From Stieleria neptunia (GTDB lineage Bacteria; Planctomycetota; Planctomycetia; Pirellulales; Pirellulaceae): a stretch of DNA of 64,000 nucleotides. The DNA is taken from positions 5,700,567 to 5,764,566 of the forward strand of contig NZ_CP037423.1 in NCBI RefSeq assembly GCF_007754155.1. The letters run 5' to 3'. The notes beneath the pieces are model-generated. The model had not been told where the DNA came from. It worked only from the letters and a program-made list of their open reading frames with translations, and searched no databases. Made by a program: the position numbers and the translations under genes. The first letter of the stretch is position 1, and every line of letters starts with the position of its first letter. Of the stretch, positions 52,482 to 62,604 are shown one piece after another.

Positions 52482-53683
52482 TGGTGCGATTTTCGCTGAA
52501 GACTTTGCTCTGGGGAATTCTGGTGATCGCGCTCGTCATGGTCGCCATCGCCGCACTTTTTCCCAGCCCCGTTGCCGTCCGTGCGACTCCCGTCGCCGTC
52601 GGGCCGTTGCGGGTGTCGGTGGTCGAGGACGGCAAGACGCGGATTCGCGAAAAGTACACGGTGTCTGCGCCGGTCTCGGGCCGTTTGTCACGCATCGAAC
52701 TTCGCGAAGGCGACTACATCAGTGTCGATCGGCTGCTGGCGGTGATCTTGCCCAGTGACCCCGCGTTGCTGGATCAACGTTCGTTGGCCGAAACCCATGC
52801 CCGGGTACAAGCCGCCGAGGCCGCGGTGTTGCGAGCCGATTCGAGGGAGCAACAAGCCAGGATCGATTTCGGCTTGAGCCAAACGAAATTCGATCGCGCC
52901 AAACGGCTGCTGCCCCAAAGGGGAATGTCGCAGGACGAATACGACATCGCCGAGTCTCAGATGCTGGCGGACAAACAAGCGATCGAAACCGCGTCCTTCG
53001 AAGCCGAGATCTCACGATTTGAACTCAAAATGGCCCAGGCGGCTCTGAACCAGTTCGAACAAGAGGACGCCGAGGTGCAGGTGTCCCCCTTCGAAATCTC
53101 TTCCCCCATCGACGGTCGGGTCCTACGCGTGATGGAGAAAAGCTCCACGGTGGTCACGGTTGGAACCCCGTTGATCGAACTGGGGGATCCTCGCAACTTG
53201 GAAATGGAGATCGACGTGTTGTCGACCGACGCGGTCAAGATTCGAACCGGCGCGGACGTCACGATCGAACATTGGGGTGGCGAGTCTCCACTGAAAGGTA
53301 GCGTTCGCGTCGTTGAACCGGGGGCGTTCACCAAGATTTCGTCGCTCGGTGTGGAGGAGCAACGCGTCAACGTGATCGCCGATTTTAACGAACCGCCCCA
53401 GCGGATCGCTTCGCTGGGCGACGGCTATCGGATCGAGGCTCGGATCACGATCAACCAGCTCGACAAAGCCCTGTTGATCCCCAACAACGCCCTGTTTCGC
53501 TACGAACAACAATGGCACGTGCTGGTCGTGCAAAACGGCGCCGCCGAACTGCGAAGGGTCGAGATCGGGATTCAAAACGAGTCTCAGGGCCAAGTCGTTT
53601 CGGGGTTGGTGGAAGGAGAACGCGTGATCGAATACCCCAGCGACCAGCTCGCTCCCGGCACCCCGGTCACCGTTTTGGACTGA
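52481..53683 (+). CDS. HlyD-family periplasmic adaptor
   Basis: 400 residues, GTG start overlapping the permease stop by one base. Signal anchor (about 7-27, TLLWGILVIALVMVAIAALF), then the biotinyl-lipoyl-like half motif (RVSVVEDGKTRIREKYTVSA, PVSGRLSRIELREGDYISV), a long coiled-coil hairpin (about 105-190) and the matching second half (SSPIDGRVLRVMEKSSTVVT). It should connect the inner-membrane transporter to an outer-membrane channel, which is not in the window. Confidence 0.93.
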   Translation: MVRFSLKTLLWGILVIALVMVAIAALFPSPVAVRATPVAVGPLRVSVVEDGKTRIREKYTVSAPVSGRLSRIELREGDYISVDRLLAVILPSDPALLDQRSLAETHARVQAAEAAVLRADSREQQARIDFGLSQTKFDRAKRLLPQRGMSQDEYDIAESQMLADKQAIETASFEAEISRFELKMAQAALNQFEQEDAEVQVSPFEISSPIDGRVLRVMEKSSTVVTVGTPLIELGDPRNLEMEIDVLSTDAVKIRTGADVTIEHWGGESPLKGSVRVVEPGAFTKISSLGVEEQRVNVIADFNEPPQRIASLGDGYRIEARITINQLDKALLIPNNALFRYEQQWHVLVVQNGAAELRRVEIGIQNESQGQVVSGLVEGERVIEYPSDQLAPGTPVTVLD

Positions 53684-53886
53684 TTTTGAAAGGTTTCTTG
53701 AATTTGACGCCAAGAATCGCGGTAAAATTCTGGCTGAACTTGTCGGCACGCGCGCCTGATGCAGTGTCCGCCAAAGCCTGATCAACGAGTGCCTGATCGA
53801 GAGGTCCGCTTAACGGCGTCCGAAGCGTTCGAGCGCGACGAGTTCACCTCTCTTCTTTTCAAGAACCGGTCACAGGGGAAGTCAGC

Positions 53887-54969
53887 ATGGCAACGACAAG
53901 TATGCTTGGGAACGTCAAGACGAAGCCTGCTTCACGGGTGAGGCCCTCCAAGGTCGACCCGCGGACAGCTCAGCCGTTTACGTTGGATCAGGAACTGGAA
54001 CCGTTTGGAACGTGGACCGGCGATCCGATCCTCGTGCCGCCCAAGGACGCCAGCACGGAGATGGCCGAAACGATGCTGCGTCAGTCGGGAATCTTGACGT
54101 CGAAAGACAGCAGTTGGGAGGCGGTGGTCCAACAGCATCGCAGCCAATTCACCGAAGTCCGGGAACTGGAACTCACCAAGGCTTCGATCCGGCTGCCCAA
54201 AACCAAGTTGTTCTTCACCGTTACGCAACAAGAACATTTTGACAAAATCACCGACTCGGTCCCCGCTTGTGTGCAAACGCGCCTGGATGAGTTTTTGGCC
54301 GGTCCCGGAAAGCAGCCCGGCGTCAAAGTCTATTACCTGAAACCCCTGTGCATCGAAGTCGATGATGAATTGATCTTCACGTCCGGAGAAAGTCTGACGG
54401 CCGCGATCACGAAGATTCAGGAGGAGGTGTTTACGGAGTATCGGCGGTTGTACCTGTTTCGCCGTCCCCGGCACGTGATGCGTCGAGTGGCACGCGCAAG
54501 TTTTGCCCTGCCGCGGGCCATCGCCAATCGGGCGATCCAGCGGCGACAAAAAGCGATCGACGCCTATCAGGCCAAGCTGGAATTTCAACGCCGCAAGACC
54601 GCCTTGCGCGCGGCCAAGACCTTTGAAAAGAATCGCACGACCGGGTGCACCTTTGATGAGATGTTGGAGCTGACCAACCCCCTGCAGCGGTATGATGTGA
54701 TCGAGCAATTCGGCGTCGAAAACGAACTCTCGCGGGCCAAGCGAGATCAATTGATCCGCATGGCGGCGGGACAGCTACCTTGGTTTGTCGCGTTCTCCAT
54801 CGGCGCGTCGTACCTGGTTTCCATCGGCATCACCATCGGTACCTCGCTGTCGCCGCCGGTGTTGGTCTGCGACCCGGCCTTTGTCGCGGAGTTCCCCGGA
54901 TCCAAAGGCCAGGTACTCAAAATTGGCCACTTTGATGAAGTCGCGGGCGTGACCCACGTCGAAATTTGA
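53887..54969 (+). CDS. Hypothetical protein with one membrane segment
   Basis: 360 residues. N-terminal half is alpha/beta (EAVVQQHRSQFTEVRELELT region) with no recognisable motif; a basic helical stretch (RRPRHVMRRVARASFALPRA, then RNAIQRRQKAIDAYQAKLEF type) is followed by a membrane-like segment near 295-320 (WFVAFSIGASYLVSIGITIG). ATG at 53887 follows AGGGGAAG. A spaced -10-like TAAAAT lies at about 53723. No family known to me. Ends ~35 bp before a small hairpin at 55002-55028. Confidence 0.6.
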   Translation: MATTSMLGNVKTKPASRVRPSKVDPRTAQPFTLDQELEPFGTWTGDPILVPPKDASTEMAETMLRQSGILTSKDSSWEAVVQQHRSQFTEVRELELTKASIRLPKTKLFFTVTQQEHFDKITDSVPACVQTRLDEFLAGPGKQPGVKVYYLKPLCIEVDDELIFTSGESLTAAITKIQEEVFTEYRRLYLFRRPRHVMRRVARASFALPRAIANRAIQRRQKAIDAYQAKLEFQRRKTALRAAKTFEKNRTTGCTFDEMLELTNPLQRYDVIEQFGVENELSRAKRDQLIRMAAGQLPWFVAFSIGASYLVSIGITIGTSLSPPVLVCDPAFVAEFPGSKGQVLKIGHFDEVAGVTHVEI

Positions 54970-55001
54970 ACCGGCTGCGTTCGCGACGATCCGGTTGCGT
55001 C

Positions 55002-55028
55002 GAGTCGTCCAGCCATGGCTGGCGACTC
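55002..55028. terminator. Hairpin after the 53887 gene
   Basis: GAGTCG and CGACTC flank the palindrome CCAGCCATGGCTGG. No T-run follows, so termination is only possible. Confidence 0.4.
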
Positions 55029-55098
55029 GTTAGAATGTTCGGATCGCGACCCTGTTTCGCGACCCTGTTCCGCTTCGTCATAGACACTGGAAGCTCCC

Positions 55099-55326
55099 AT
55101 GGCCACACGATTCATCTTCAATCCACCCGTCGATGCAGGCGAGTTCGACGAGAAGGTTGCGTTGCAGCAACACCCCGAGCACCGCATCTCCATCAAAAGC
55201 GGGAGCACGGTGGTCGATGAGCTGACCGTCGAAACGGATTCCGACACCGAGATCTTGAACCTGCAGCAGGAGTTGGCCAAGCTGTTCGGGACCGTGACTG
55301 TCCAACGCGGCGTCCAACTGCATTAG
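55099..55326 (+). CDS. Small conserved-looking hypothetical protein
   Basis: 75 residues, compact alpha/beta, charge-balanced (RFIFNPPVDAGEFDEKVALQ, ISIKSGSTVVDELTVETDSD). It begins ATGGCCACACG with no overlapping better frame. No motif known. Codon use fits the neighbouring genes, which is the main reason it is kept. Confidence 0.5.
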   Translation: MATRFIFNPPVDAGEFDEKVALQQHPEHRISIKSGSTVVDELTVETDSDTEILNLQQELAKLFGTVTVQRGVQLH

Positions 55327-55463
55327 GATTCCGTCGCCGCGATCCAGACGTGCCCACGCTCTCCGGGCAACATTTGCTCTGGGCAGCATTTGTCTCGACA
55401 CCTCTAAAGACACCCTCCCAGGCAGGGATTGATGTCTACGTAAATAAGCCGGCAATCTTTTCT

Positions 55464-55597
55464 GGCTCCCCTCTCCCCCAATCAAGCCGTGGTTGCCAAT
55501 ACAACACGGTCGACATGCCAGTTATCGATGCGATATTACAAACTCTCAATCTCTACGACGGGTTGATTGGGGGAGAGGGGCTGGGGGTGAGGGGCTC
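55464..55597. repeat. Family F inverted pair (CCCCTCTCCCCCA arms)
   Basis: The left arm GGCTCCCCTCTCCCCCA and its inverted, longer counterpart TGGGGGAGAGGGGCTGGGGG flank ~80 bp. Sits in the gene-poor stretch 55327-56407. Confidence 0.8.
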
Positions 55598-55737
55598 AGC
55601 ATTGAGACGCTTCACATCGATTGACGTGCTAGATCGCCGATCATGTTGAGGCGTGATTGTTGTCGGGTTCAACTGCTTGGCTATCAAGTATCGCCTTCGG
55701 TCTACTCTGCTCGTATGCGTCACGATCGATTGGATTC

Positions 55738-55815
55738 CCCCCCTCACCCCCAGCCCCTCTCCCCCAACACTCTGGCTCGCTGGGGCTCGCCAGATTGTTG
55801 GGGGAGAGGGGAGCC
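55738..55815. repeat. Family F inverted pair, second copy
   Basis: CCCTCACCCCCAGCCCCTCT then CCCCCAACA faces TGTTGGGGGAGAGGGGAGCC across a ~30-bp centre with its own palindrome (GGCTCGC..GCTCGCC). Confidence 0.85.
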
Positions 55816-56407
55816 AGAAGAGAGGAGGTGATCGTCAATTTGTGTCGAGTACCGCTACCCCTTAACGAATTCTTAAGAGCCGCTCTTAGGCTTGATGAAG
55901 GGGCGCTTCCTGACCACTAACAATGGGGCCCGCGGCGTTCGTCGGATCGTTTGCAACGCCAGCTCGATCGTCGTTAGGGTGGCAAACTTTCACCCAGAAT
56001 AGTGATCGAAAACGTCAGGGACAGATCCATGACGAACGTGGGATCCAAAAAAACTTTATCGGTCTATGGTTGTCACAACGCACTTTAGCGAGGCTGCTAG
56101 GGAGCGGCCGTCCTATCTAGTGACCGCCGGGACATCAATTCGTGACGGCGTCCCTTGACAACAAAACCGGCTTAGCAACGATGTAGGCTCCTACCATTAT
56201 GCAAGCTCTTGTTGAGCGGCCTGGTCTGGGGCTCCTGGTCGGGGCTATCGAACGCCCACCTGACAGTAGCCTGTCGGACGATCTCGATTCGCGGATTGTG
56301 ATGTTTTTAAATTGCGCGTCGAATCTTCGAAACTTGTTGGCCGCAACGTAAGTTTAACGACTTGTATTTCAAAGTTACCTTTTCACCTTCTACATCGAGA
56401 CCCTTCA
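55816..56407. other. Gene-free leader of the DUF1559 gene
   Basis: No gene seen. A short stem (TAAGAGCCGCTCTTA, 55871-55885) and a TTGACA hexamer at 56155-56160 are present; the matching -10 is poor. The first ~250 bp upstream of the ATG are probably the promoter. Confidence 0.45.
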
Positions 56408-57664
56408 ATGAAGCGTTCCGCTCGTCCGAGCAACGGTTTTACACTTGTTGAGCTTTTGGTTGTCATCGCCATCATCGGTATCCTCGTCGGTCTTCTGCTT
56501 CCCGCCGTTCAAGCAGCGCGAGAGGCCGCCCGTCGAATGAGTTGCAGCAATAACTTCAAGCAATTGGGGTTGGCTGTTCATAACTATCACAGTGCTTACA
56601 AACAACTTCCGATCCACGGCGTCGGCACGGGAAGTCCCCCCAACGGAGCGGCGCCCTTCGGTTCCGTCGACGCCACCACGAACTGGTGGACGAACTATGG
56701 CGATTCCAACGCCTGGCGTTTGAGTGCCCTGGTCGGCTTGACTCCGTTCATGGAGCAGCAAGCCATTTGGGACGAAATTTCAAACCCCAGCTACATCAAC
56801 GCGATCGACCCGGACAACCGTCTGACCGTCGCTTGGCCTCCGATGGGTCCGACCGTACAGTTCATTCAATACCGTCCCTGGGTCACCGAGATCCCGATGC
56901 TGCGTTGCCCCAGCGATCCCGGCGTCGGTCTGCCCGCACAAGGGCGAACGAACTACGCCGCCTGCTTGGGTGATTCGATGGAATGGTCGGTTCGCGGACC
57001 GAAACAGCACCAAGCCTCACGCGGCGGTGAGGTCGTGACGAACCAGACTTGGGCCCTGCGGTCACTCGCCGCCGACCGCGGTGTGTTCGTGCCCCACAAA
57101 GACTCCAAGTTCCGTGACATTTTGGATGGCTTGTCCAACACCGTCGCATTCGCCGAGATCCTCACCGATCTCGGTGATCGCGATTCCCGAGGAACGCAAA
57201 GCATCAACGGTAATCCCCCTAACGAGATCCGTTTGAACCCCAGCTATTGCGTCGACAACAACCAACTCGATCCCGAACGACCCAAGTATTGGGCGACGGG
57301 GATACCGACGGAAAATGCGAACAACGGACGCGGATTCAAGTGGGCCGACTTTCGTCCCAACTTCAGTGGTGTCCACACGATTTTCCCGCCCAACGCCCCG
57401 ATCGGTGGAGGAAACAATTCCGGGCAAACCGGTATGTTCCCGCCGTCGAGCCGGCACCAGGGTGGAGCACACGTCTTGCTGGCTGACGGCGCCGTGATCT
57501 TCATCACCGACTCGATCGAATCCGGCGACCTGCACCAAGAGATGGTTTGGCAGACACCCGTCAACGGTGTTTCCGTCCCGGGCTCGCAAAGTCCCTATGG
57601 CCTCTGGGGAGCGCTTGGAACAAGGGCGTCTCGCGAAACGATTCAAGAACAGTTGAATCAATAG
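56408..57664 (+). CDS. DUF1559 prepilin-type protein
   Basis: 418 residues. Type IV prepilin N-terminus with the cleavage site [19 protein letters not shown] and E5 intact, then [20 protein letters not shown], the DUF1559 opening. The C-terminal H-X9-DG-like end ([20 protein letters not shown]) is the family signature. Planctomycetes encode many of these; they are believed to form pseudopilin-like surface structures but function is not proven. It ends in a strong terminator. Confidence 0.95.
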   Translation: MKRSARPSNGFTLVELLVVIAIIGILVGLLLPAVQAAREAARRMSCSNNFKQLGLAVHNYHSAYKQLPIHGVGTGSPPNGAAPFGSVDATTNWWTNYGDSNAWRLSALVGLTPFMEQQAIWDEISNPSYINAIDPDNRLTVAWPPMGPTVQFIQYRPWVTEIPMLRCPSDPGVGLPAQGRTNYAACLGDSMEWSVRGPKQHQASRGGEVVTNQTWALRSLAADRGVFVPHKDSKFRDILDGLSNTVAFAEILTDLGDRDSRGTQSINGNPPNEIRLNPSYCVDNNQLDPERPKYWATGIPTENANNGRGFKWADFRPNFSGVHTIFPPNAPIGGGNNSGQTGMFPPSSRHQGGAHVLLADGAVIFITDSIESGDLHQEMVWQTPVNGVSVPGSQSPYGLWGALGTRASRETIQEQLNQ

Positions 57665-57724
57665 CCCCACGAGTATGTGACTCGCGAACAACTCGTCATC
57701 GACGGGACGCGAACCCATTACAAA

Positions 57725-57762
57725 AAACTCTCGGCCCCACGAAAGGCCGAGAGTTTTTTTGT
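57725..57762 (+). terminator. Rho-independent terminator of the DUF1559 gene
   Basis: Stem ACTCTCGGCC (57727-57736) and GGCCGAGAGT (57745-57754) with an 8-base loop and a following run of seven T. Confidence 0.95.
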
Positions 57763-57851
57763 TGTTTCGAATCTTCTCCTTTCGCAACGGGCGCGGCATT
57801 CGACAGGAATGAATCGCTCGATGCTCTTCTACTTGGATGGCAAGCGTACGG

Positions 57852-59471
57852 TCAGCGGGCAATTCCCAAGCTCTTGATTCGTGATGCCAAGGTGGTCGGT
57901 TTCATGCCGAGCAATTCAGCGGCTCCACCGGCTCCGGACACTTTGCCGTTGCATTGTGACAGGGCGCGGCGAATGTTGTTAGTTTCCAGTTCACGCAACT
58001 CGGCAACCGTCATCACCCGTTGTTCATCAGCGGGCTCGATTGCACCCGCCGCGTTGACGGATGATTGCCGACTTGCGGAGAGGCCGGAATTGAGCTGGAA
58101 CCGTAAGCGTCCGGCTTTCGACGTGATCATGGCGCGTTCGAGGACGTGCTGAAACTCGCGAACGTTGCCGGGCCAATCGTAACGCTGTAAATCATGCACG
58201 TTGGCCTTGGTCAGCCGCGGTGTCGGACGGCCGAGCTTGCGGGCCAGCTGCGCAAGAAGATGTTCGGCGAGCAACGGGATGTCGTCCTTGCGGTGACTGA
58301 GCGGTGGCAGCTCGATCGGGAACACGCTGAGCCGATAGTAGAGGTCGCTGCGGAATCGGCCGGCATCGCTCTCCGCTTCCAAATCGCGATTGGTGGCAGC
58401 GATGATCCGCACGTCGACGCGGCGAGTTTGTTCTTCGCCGACACGCTCAAGCTCTGATTCTTGAAGCACCCGCAACAACTTGCTCTGCAGATCAAGTGGG
58501 ATCTCCCCGATTTCATCCAGGAACAACGTGCCTCCATCGGCCAATTCGAAACGCCCGATCCGATCACGCACCGCGCCGGTAAAGCTGCCCTTGGTGTGGC
58601 CAAAGAACTCGCTGTCGTACAGCTCGCGTGGGATCGCGGCACAGTTGACTTTGATCAGCGGCCGATCGCTGCGCGCAGAACGTCGATGAATCTCGCGGGC
58701 GACCAGCTCCTTGCCGGTGCCGCTTTCGCCGGTCACCAAGACCGTTGAATCGGTCGGAGCGACGAGCTCGATTTGCTCGGCGACTTTTTGCAGCGCCGCG
58801 CTCTTGCCCACCATGTCGCCGAATGCGTTTCTCGTCCGCACTTCCTCTTGCAGGTAATCGTTCTCCATCTCCAGCCGGCGACGCAGCGATTCGATCTCCT
58901 CCCATGCCGACGCATTGGCAAGCGAAGCGGCCGCATGGTTGGCGATCGTGCGCAGCCAGTCCAGGTCTTCGTCGTTGATCGTGGTTCGGCTAAACACCGC
59001 CAGCACCCCGAGCACCTCGCCGCGGTACACCAGCGGTTGGCCGGCGAAACCGCGAATGCCTTCCGAGTGGGCCCAGTCCGGGTGGACCAGCCAATCGGGC
59101 TCACCGGCCAGATTGCCAACTTCCAACGGTTCGCCCGTCGCGGCGATCCGCCCCACTTTACGGACCCCGATCGGAAACCGTCGAAACGCGCCGTCGGTCC
59201 GCGACAGGTCGCGGTTGGGGGCCACCACCGACGCGCCGCCGCTGGCCACCAAATGCAGGCACTGGGTTTGGTCGGGGCACTCCTGTCGCAGCGGACACGT
59301 TTCGCAGCCGGCCCCCGGACGGATCAGCCAGATCCTCACCAACGCCACCGCCGGCGACGCGGCAATGTGATCGACGATCAACTTGAGCGCATCGTTGACC
59401 TGCAGCCGCTGGGCCATCTCCAACAGCAGCGTCTTGGGCTGATCGATCAGGGGTGTCTTGTCGCCGAGCAT
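57852..59471 (-). CDS. GAF-type sigma-54 activator with Cys cluster
   Basis: 539 residues. An N-terminal GAF sensor (about 15-200) contains C56, C59, C65 and C71 ([16 protein letters not shown]), a pattern that can bind metal or an iron-sulfur cluster. The AAA+ domain has [14 protein letters not shown] (GAFTGA) and FLDEIGEIP; a Fis-type helix-turn-helix is at the end ([20 protein letters not shown]). It is divergent from an AhpD-like gene; a candidate -24/-12 promoter lies before that gene. ATG at 59471 is preferred over an upstream TTG. Confidence 0.9.
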   Translation of the reverse strand: MLGDKTPLIDQPKTLLLEMAQRLQVNDALKLIVDHIAASPAVALVRIWLIRPGAGCETCPLRQECPDQTQCLHLVASGGASVVAPNRDLSRTDGAFRRFPIGVRKVGRIAATGEPLEVGNLAGEPDWLVHPDWAHSEGIRGFAGQPLVYRGEVLGVLAVFSRTTINDEDLDWLRTIANHAAASLANASAWEEIESLRRRLEMENDYLQEEVRTRNAFGDMVGKSAALQKVAEQIELVAPTDSTVLVTGESGTGKELVAREIHRRSARSDRPLIKVNCAAIPRELYDSEFFGHTKGSFTGAVRDRIGRFELADGGTLFLDEIGEIPLDLQSKLLRVLQESELERVGEEQTRRVDVRIIAATNRDLEAESDAGRFRSDLYYRLSVFPIELPPLSHRKDDIPLLAEHLLAQLARKLGRPTPRLTKANVHDLQRYDWPGNVREFQHVLERAMITSKAGRLRFQLNSGLSASRQSSVNAAGAIEPADEQRVMTVAELRELETNNIRRALSQCNGKVSGAGGAAELLGMKPTTLASRIKSLGIAR

Positions 59472-59523
59472 TCGCAAAACATACGCGAAAATTCGTCATC
59501 GGCAAGCGATATTTCGTGAATTG

Positions 59524-59535
59524 ACGAGATCTCGT
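59524..59535. promoter_or_regulatory. 12-bp perfect palindrome, candidate activator site
   Basis: ACGAGATCTCGT lies between the divergent activator and AhpD-like genes, about 80 bp upstream of the candidate sigma-54 promoter, where an enhancer-binding protein site would be expected. Confidence 0.45.
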
Positions 59536-59605
59536 GTCGTTCACGTTTTCGCCTTTGGTGTCGTAAGTGCTGTTCAGCATTGTAGTTGCGGGTTTCTTTG
59601 CGTTT

Positions 59606-59620
59606 TGGTCCGGGACATGC
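59606..59620 (+). promoter_or_regulatory. Candidate sigma-54 promoter
   Basis: TGGTCCGGGACATGC keeps GG and GC exactly 10 bases apart but departs from TGGCAC-N5-TTGC at three positions. It would start transcription near 59632, 63 bases before the AhpD-like ATG. Confidence 0.4.
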
Positions 59621-59694
59621 TTGAGCGGATACCGACGAGCAGTGGCTTTCACTGCTTGCAGTTCAAAACCCCCCTTTGTATGAGGAAAGTAGCC

Positions 59695-60279
59695 ATGACC
59701 CGAATCAGCCCCATCAACCCCGCGAACGCAACCGGCAGCGCCCAAGAATTGCTCAACGGAGTTCAGTCCAAGTTGGGCATGATCCCGAACATGATGTCGA
59801 CGATGGCCAACTCGCCGGCCGTCCTGGACGCGTACCTGAAATTCAGCGGCGCGCTCGCCGCGGGCGGACTGTCGGCCAAGGATCGCGAGCGAATCGCTTT
59901 GGCCGTCGGGCAGGCCAATCAATGTGACTATTGCCTGGGCGCTCACACGGCGATCGGCAAGATGGTCGGACTGACGTCCGAACAGATCCGTGACGCCCGA
60001 TCGGTGACCGCCGCCGATGCCAAGTCCGATGCGATCGTGAAGCTCGCGGCACAGTTGGTCGAAAAACGCGGTCTGGTTTCTGACGACGAAGTCGCCGCGG
60101 CCCGGCGTGCCGGCTTGGGCGACGGCGAGATTGCTGAAGTCGTGGCCAACACGGCGCTGAACCTGTTGACCAACTACTTCAACCACGTCGCGGAAACGGA
60201 CAACGACTTCCCGCCTGCCGAGCCGATCGACTCGCCATCGTCTGGCGGTTGCCACAGCGAGACCTGCGGCGTGGCCTGA
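59695..60279 (+). CDS. AhpD-like carboxymuconolactone decarboxylase-family protein
   Basis: 194 residues. The AhpD/CMD core has C77-D-Y-C80-x3-H84 (QCDYCLGAHTAIGKMVGLT), the redox-active pair and His of alkylhydroperoxidase D. Such proteins reduce peroxides or scavenge reactive species. A Cys pair at the end (GGCHSETCGVA) is extra and could bind metal or act in redox. ATG at 59695 follows GAGGAAAG. It is divergent from the Cys-rich GAF activator and followed 56 bp later by a DUF1348 gene. Confidence 0.9.
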   Translation: MTRISPINPANATGSAQELLNGVQSKLGMIPNMMSTMANSPAVLDAYLKFSGALAAGGLSAKDRERIALAVGQANQCDYCLGAHTAIGKMVGLTSEQIRDARSVTAADAKSDAIVKLAAQLVEKRGLVSDDEVAAARRAGLGDGEIAEVVANTALNLLTNYFNHVAETDNDFPPAEPIDSPSSGGCHSETCGVA

Positions 60280-60335
60280 TCAACGCTGCAAGCTGATCAT
60301 CACATTCAACATCTCTGAACGAAGAGGATTACAGC

Positions 60336-60806
60336 ATGCCAAAGCCGACCGACATTCGACCGCCCTTCACCCGTGACACGGCGGAGCAAAAAGTCCGGGC
60401 TGCCGAGGATGCCTGGAACACGCGCGATCCCGAACGTGTTTCGTTGGCCTACTCTGCGAACAGCCAATGGCGAAACCGTGACACGTTCGTCGCAGGGCGT
60501 CCGCAGATCGTCGAGTTCCTGTCTGGAAAGTGGGACAGGGAGCAGCAGTACCGTTTGGTCAAGCAATTGTGGGCATTCACCGAGAACCGGATCGCGGTTC
60601 GGTTTCAGTATGAGTACCACGACGAGACGGGAAATTGGTTTCGTGCCTACGGCAATGAAAACTGGGAGTTCGATGACGATGGTTTGATGCGACGCCGCGA
60701 AGCCAGCATCAACGATGACGCGATCGACGAAACGGATCGAAAGTTCCACTGGCCCATGGGGCCCCGTCCTGCGGACCATCCCGGCTTGGGAGAGTTCGTC
60801 AAATAG
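60336..60806 (+). CDS. DUF1348 (NTF2-like) protein
   Basis: 156 residues with the DUF1348 pattern: [20 protein letters not shown], then [20 protein letters not shown] and a C-terminal [13 protein letters not shown]. The fold is a SnoaL/NTF2-like cone that binds small ligands; biochemical role is unknown, although members are often linked with redox or carotenoid genes. AGAGGA precedes the ATG at 7 bases. Same strand as the AhpD-like gene, probable operon. Confidence 0.9.
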   Translation: MPKPTDIRPPFTRDTAEQKVRAAEDAWNTRDPERVSLAYSANSQWRNRDTFVAGRPQIVEFLSGKWDREQQYRLVKQLWAFTENRIAVRFQYEYHDETGNWFRAYGNENWEFDDDGLMRRREASINDDAIDETDRKFHWPMGPRPADHPGLGEFVK

Positions 60807-60822
60807 GCGGGGCTTGATTTGA

Positions 60823-60852
60823 AAGTCGGCCGTCACAGATGGCGGCCGACTT
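60823..60852. terminator. Hairpin between convergent genes
   Basis: AAGTCGGCCG and CGGCCGACTT form a perfect 10-bp stem with a 10-base loop, between the DUF1348 gene and the convergent coiled-coil gene. There is no T-run, so two-way termination is tentative. Confidence 0.5.
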
Positions 60853-60881
60853 GTCGGGAATACCGTCGCACACCCGCGCGG

Positions 60882-61469
60882 TCAATTCGTCGGAATGAAA
60901 CCTCGGATCGGTTCGAGTCTTGAAAGTCGTTGATCGAGTGAGAGGATTTCGTCTGCCAAACGATCGACCTTGGCGTCCAGGGATTGGAGCATCGTGTTGA
61001 AGTATTGTGGATTCTTCAACAGCACAAGCGATAACTGTGCCAGCTCGTATTTCAGTTTTAGGCGTTCCAATTCCAGGTCATTCACCATTCCGTTGTCGTG
61101 CAGCAGTCTTCCGTTCTCGAAATTGAGTTTCGCCAAACGAATTTTTTCTTGGGCGTTGCGAAGCCGAATGCGTTCGCTTCCACCAACGGTCGCCATCTCC
61201 GCCTCTTGGAACCGTTGCTCGGCGATCGCCACGTCGGACTTCAGTCGCTCGATCACGAGTCGAGCGATCGTTCCTGGGGACTCCTTGTTGATCTCCTGGG
61301 CAGAGAGCAGTTCAACGTTCGCCAACGCCAACTGCGTTTTGGTGTGTTTGACATTCAAGTCATGCCATGAAGGCTCGGTCGTCTTGGCCTGGTGTTCTTG
61401 GCAAAACGCAGCGGTGGCCAACACAACCAACAAGCAAAACACGAATCCGACCGCTTTGAAGTGTGACAT
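60882..61469 (-). CDS. Secreted coiled-coil protein
   Basis: 195 residues. Signal peptide (VGFVFCLLVVLATAAFCQ) and a long, largely helical body with heptads (TKTQLALANVELLSAQEINK; AKLNFENGRLLHDNGMVNDL). It resembles the coiled-coil hairpin of periplasmic adaptors or OmpH-like proteins but has no lipoyl domain. Function unknown. Met at 61469 has GGTGG just before it; an earlier Met at 61481 is possible. Confidence 0.68.
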   Translation of the reverse strand: MSHFKAVGFVFCLLVVLATAAFCQEHQAKTTEPSWHDLNVKHTKTQLALANVELLSAQEINKESPGTIARLVIERLKSDVAIAEQRFQEAEMATVGGSERIRLRNAQEKIRLAKLNFENGRLLHDNGMVNDLELERLKLKYELAQLSLVLLKNPQYFNTMLQSLDAKVDRLADEILSLDQRLSRLEPIRGFIPTN

Positions 61470-61738
61470 TGGTCCACCCATAATTGTGCGAATTCGCCCG
61501 CTCTTTCCATGGTGGCGATGCGCTGATGACTTTTGTTTCCTCGTCCAGATCACCTGCAAAAATCGCGCCACAGCGTGGAAACCACAGGGGATCCACGTTC
61601 TCTCGCGGGCAACGACATCGGATCAGAAATTGGCGACGTTTCGTCTTCTCCTGCCCCGAATGATTTTGCCAATCACCCAGGAGCGATTGGTCGGCGTGAT
61701 CGCATCGGCGTGATCCGGCGTCCCCGGCGCTGGCCGAG

Positions 61739-62473
61739 TCAAACTCCAACCACCTCGCGCCAGGTTTTGGCCATCAGTTGGTGCCCCAGCGGGGTGGGGT
61801 GGACGCCGTCGCCGGCCAGCAGTTTCGCCTCGGTTCCCTCGGCCACCGCATCGTCGAACATGGTTTGGAAAGGAACCCAGATGGCTTCTGCGTTCTGAGC
61901 GACTTCTTTGGCATGCTTGCGGCGGACGTCGAACTCGGGGAACCATTTGTCACGGTTTTCCTTGACCGTGCCGCTCATCAAAACAAACGGCTCGCAGATC
62001 ACGATTGTCGTCGTCGGGAGTGCACCTCGGGTGCGCTCCAGCAACGCGGCAAACCCGTCGCGATAGGTTTCCGCAGTTCCGTCATAGCGGCCGTTGAGCA
62101 TGTGCCAGATGTCGTTGACTCCGATCAGGATGCTGAGGATTTTCGGTTCGATGTCGATACAGTCTTTTTGCCAGCGACGGTCCAGGTCGGGAACTTTGTT
62201 TCCGGAGATGCCCCGATTGTGGATTTGCAGGTTCAGATCCGGGTAATCGTGATGCAGCGATTCGGAAATGAAGTTGGGGTAACCGCGTCCGAGTCCTTCG
62301 TTGGCAACGGGCGATTTTTTGTTGCGCCCGGCGTCGGTAATTGAATCACCTTGAAACAGGATCACGTCGTCCTTGGACAAGGTCATCTTCTCCGCAGCAA
62401 AGAGTCGGGGCTGGTCGAGGCAGGCGACGGTGCCCGCCGACGCGGCGACGGACAGAAAGGTGCGACGTTTCAT
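61739..62473 (-). CDS. Secreted SGNH/GDSL-type hydrolase
   Basis: 244 residues. A twin-arginine-like signal (MKRRTFLSVAASAGTVACLD) and the GDSL blocks: GDSITDAGRN with catalytic Ser44, GVNDIWHML in block III and GDGVHPTPLGHQ with the Asp/His of block V. These enzymes deacylate carbohydrates or lipids; the substrate is unknown here. The upstream frame (to 62563) has no signal peptide and is not counted. The gap 62474-62878 is a tandem repeat block. Confidence 0.88.
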   Translation of the reverse strand: MKRRTFLSVAASAGTVACLDQPRLFAAEKMTLSKDDVILFQGDSITDAGRNKKSPVANEGLGRGYPNFISESLHHDYPDLNLQIHNRGISGNKVPDLDRRWQKDCIDIEPKILSILIGVNDIWHMLNGRYDGTAETYRDGFAALLERTRGALPTTTIVICEPFVLMSGTVKENRDKWFPEFDVRRKHAKEVAQNAEAIWVPFQTMFDDAVAEGTEAKLLAGDGVHPTPLGHQLMAKTWREVVGV

Positions 62474-62604
62474 CAAGGATCTTGCCAAAAAGGGTGACGG
62501 TAGCATCAAGTTGATTCGGGTGTGTGTCATGGCGCCATGCCACGTCACCCGAACTTGGGGCAAAGTTTAATCGATCGCCAGCGAGAGACCAACATGCGCC
62601 GGTG

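Noticed and set aside
59641..59665. TGGCTTTCACTGCTTGC as a sigma-54 promoter of the AhpD-like gene
   Set aside because: Spacing between GG and GC is two bases too long; the site at 59606 has correct spacing and was listed instead.
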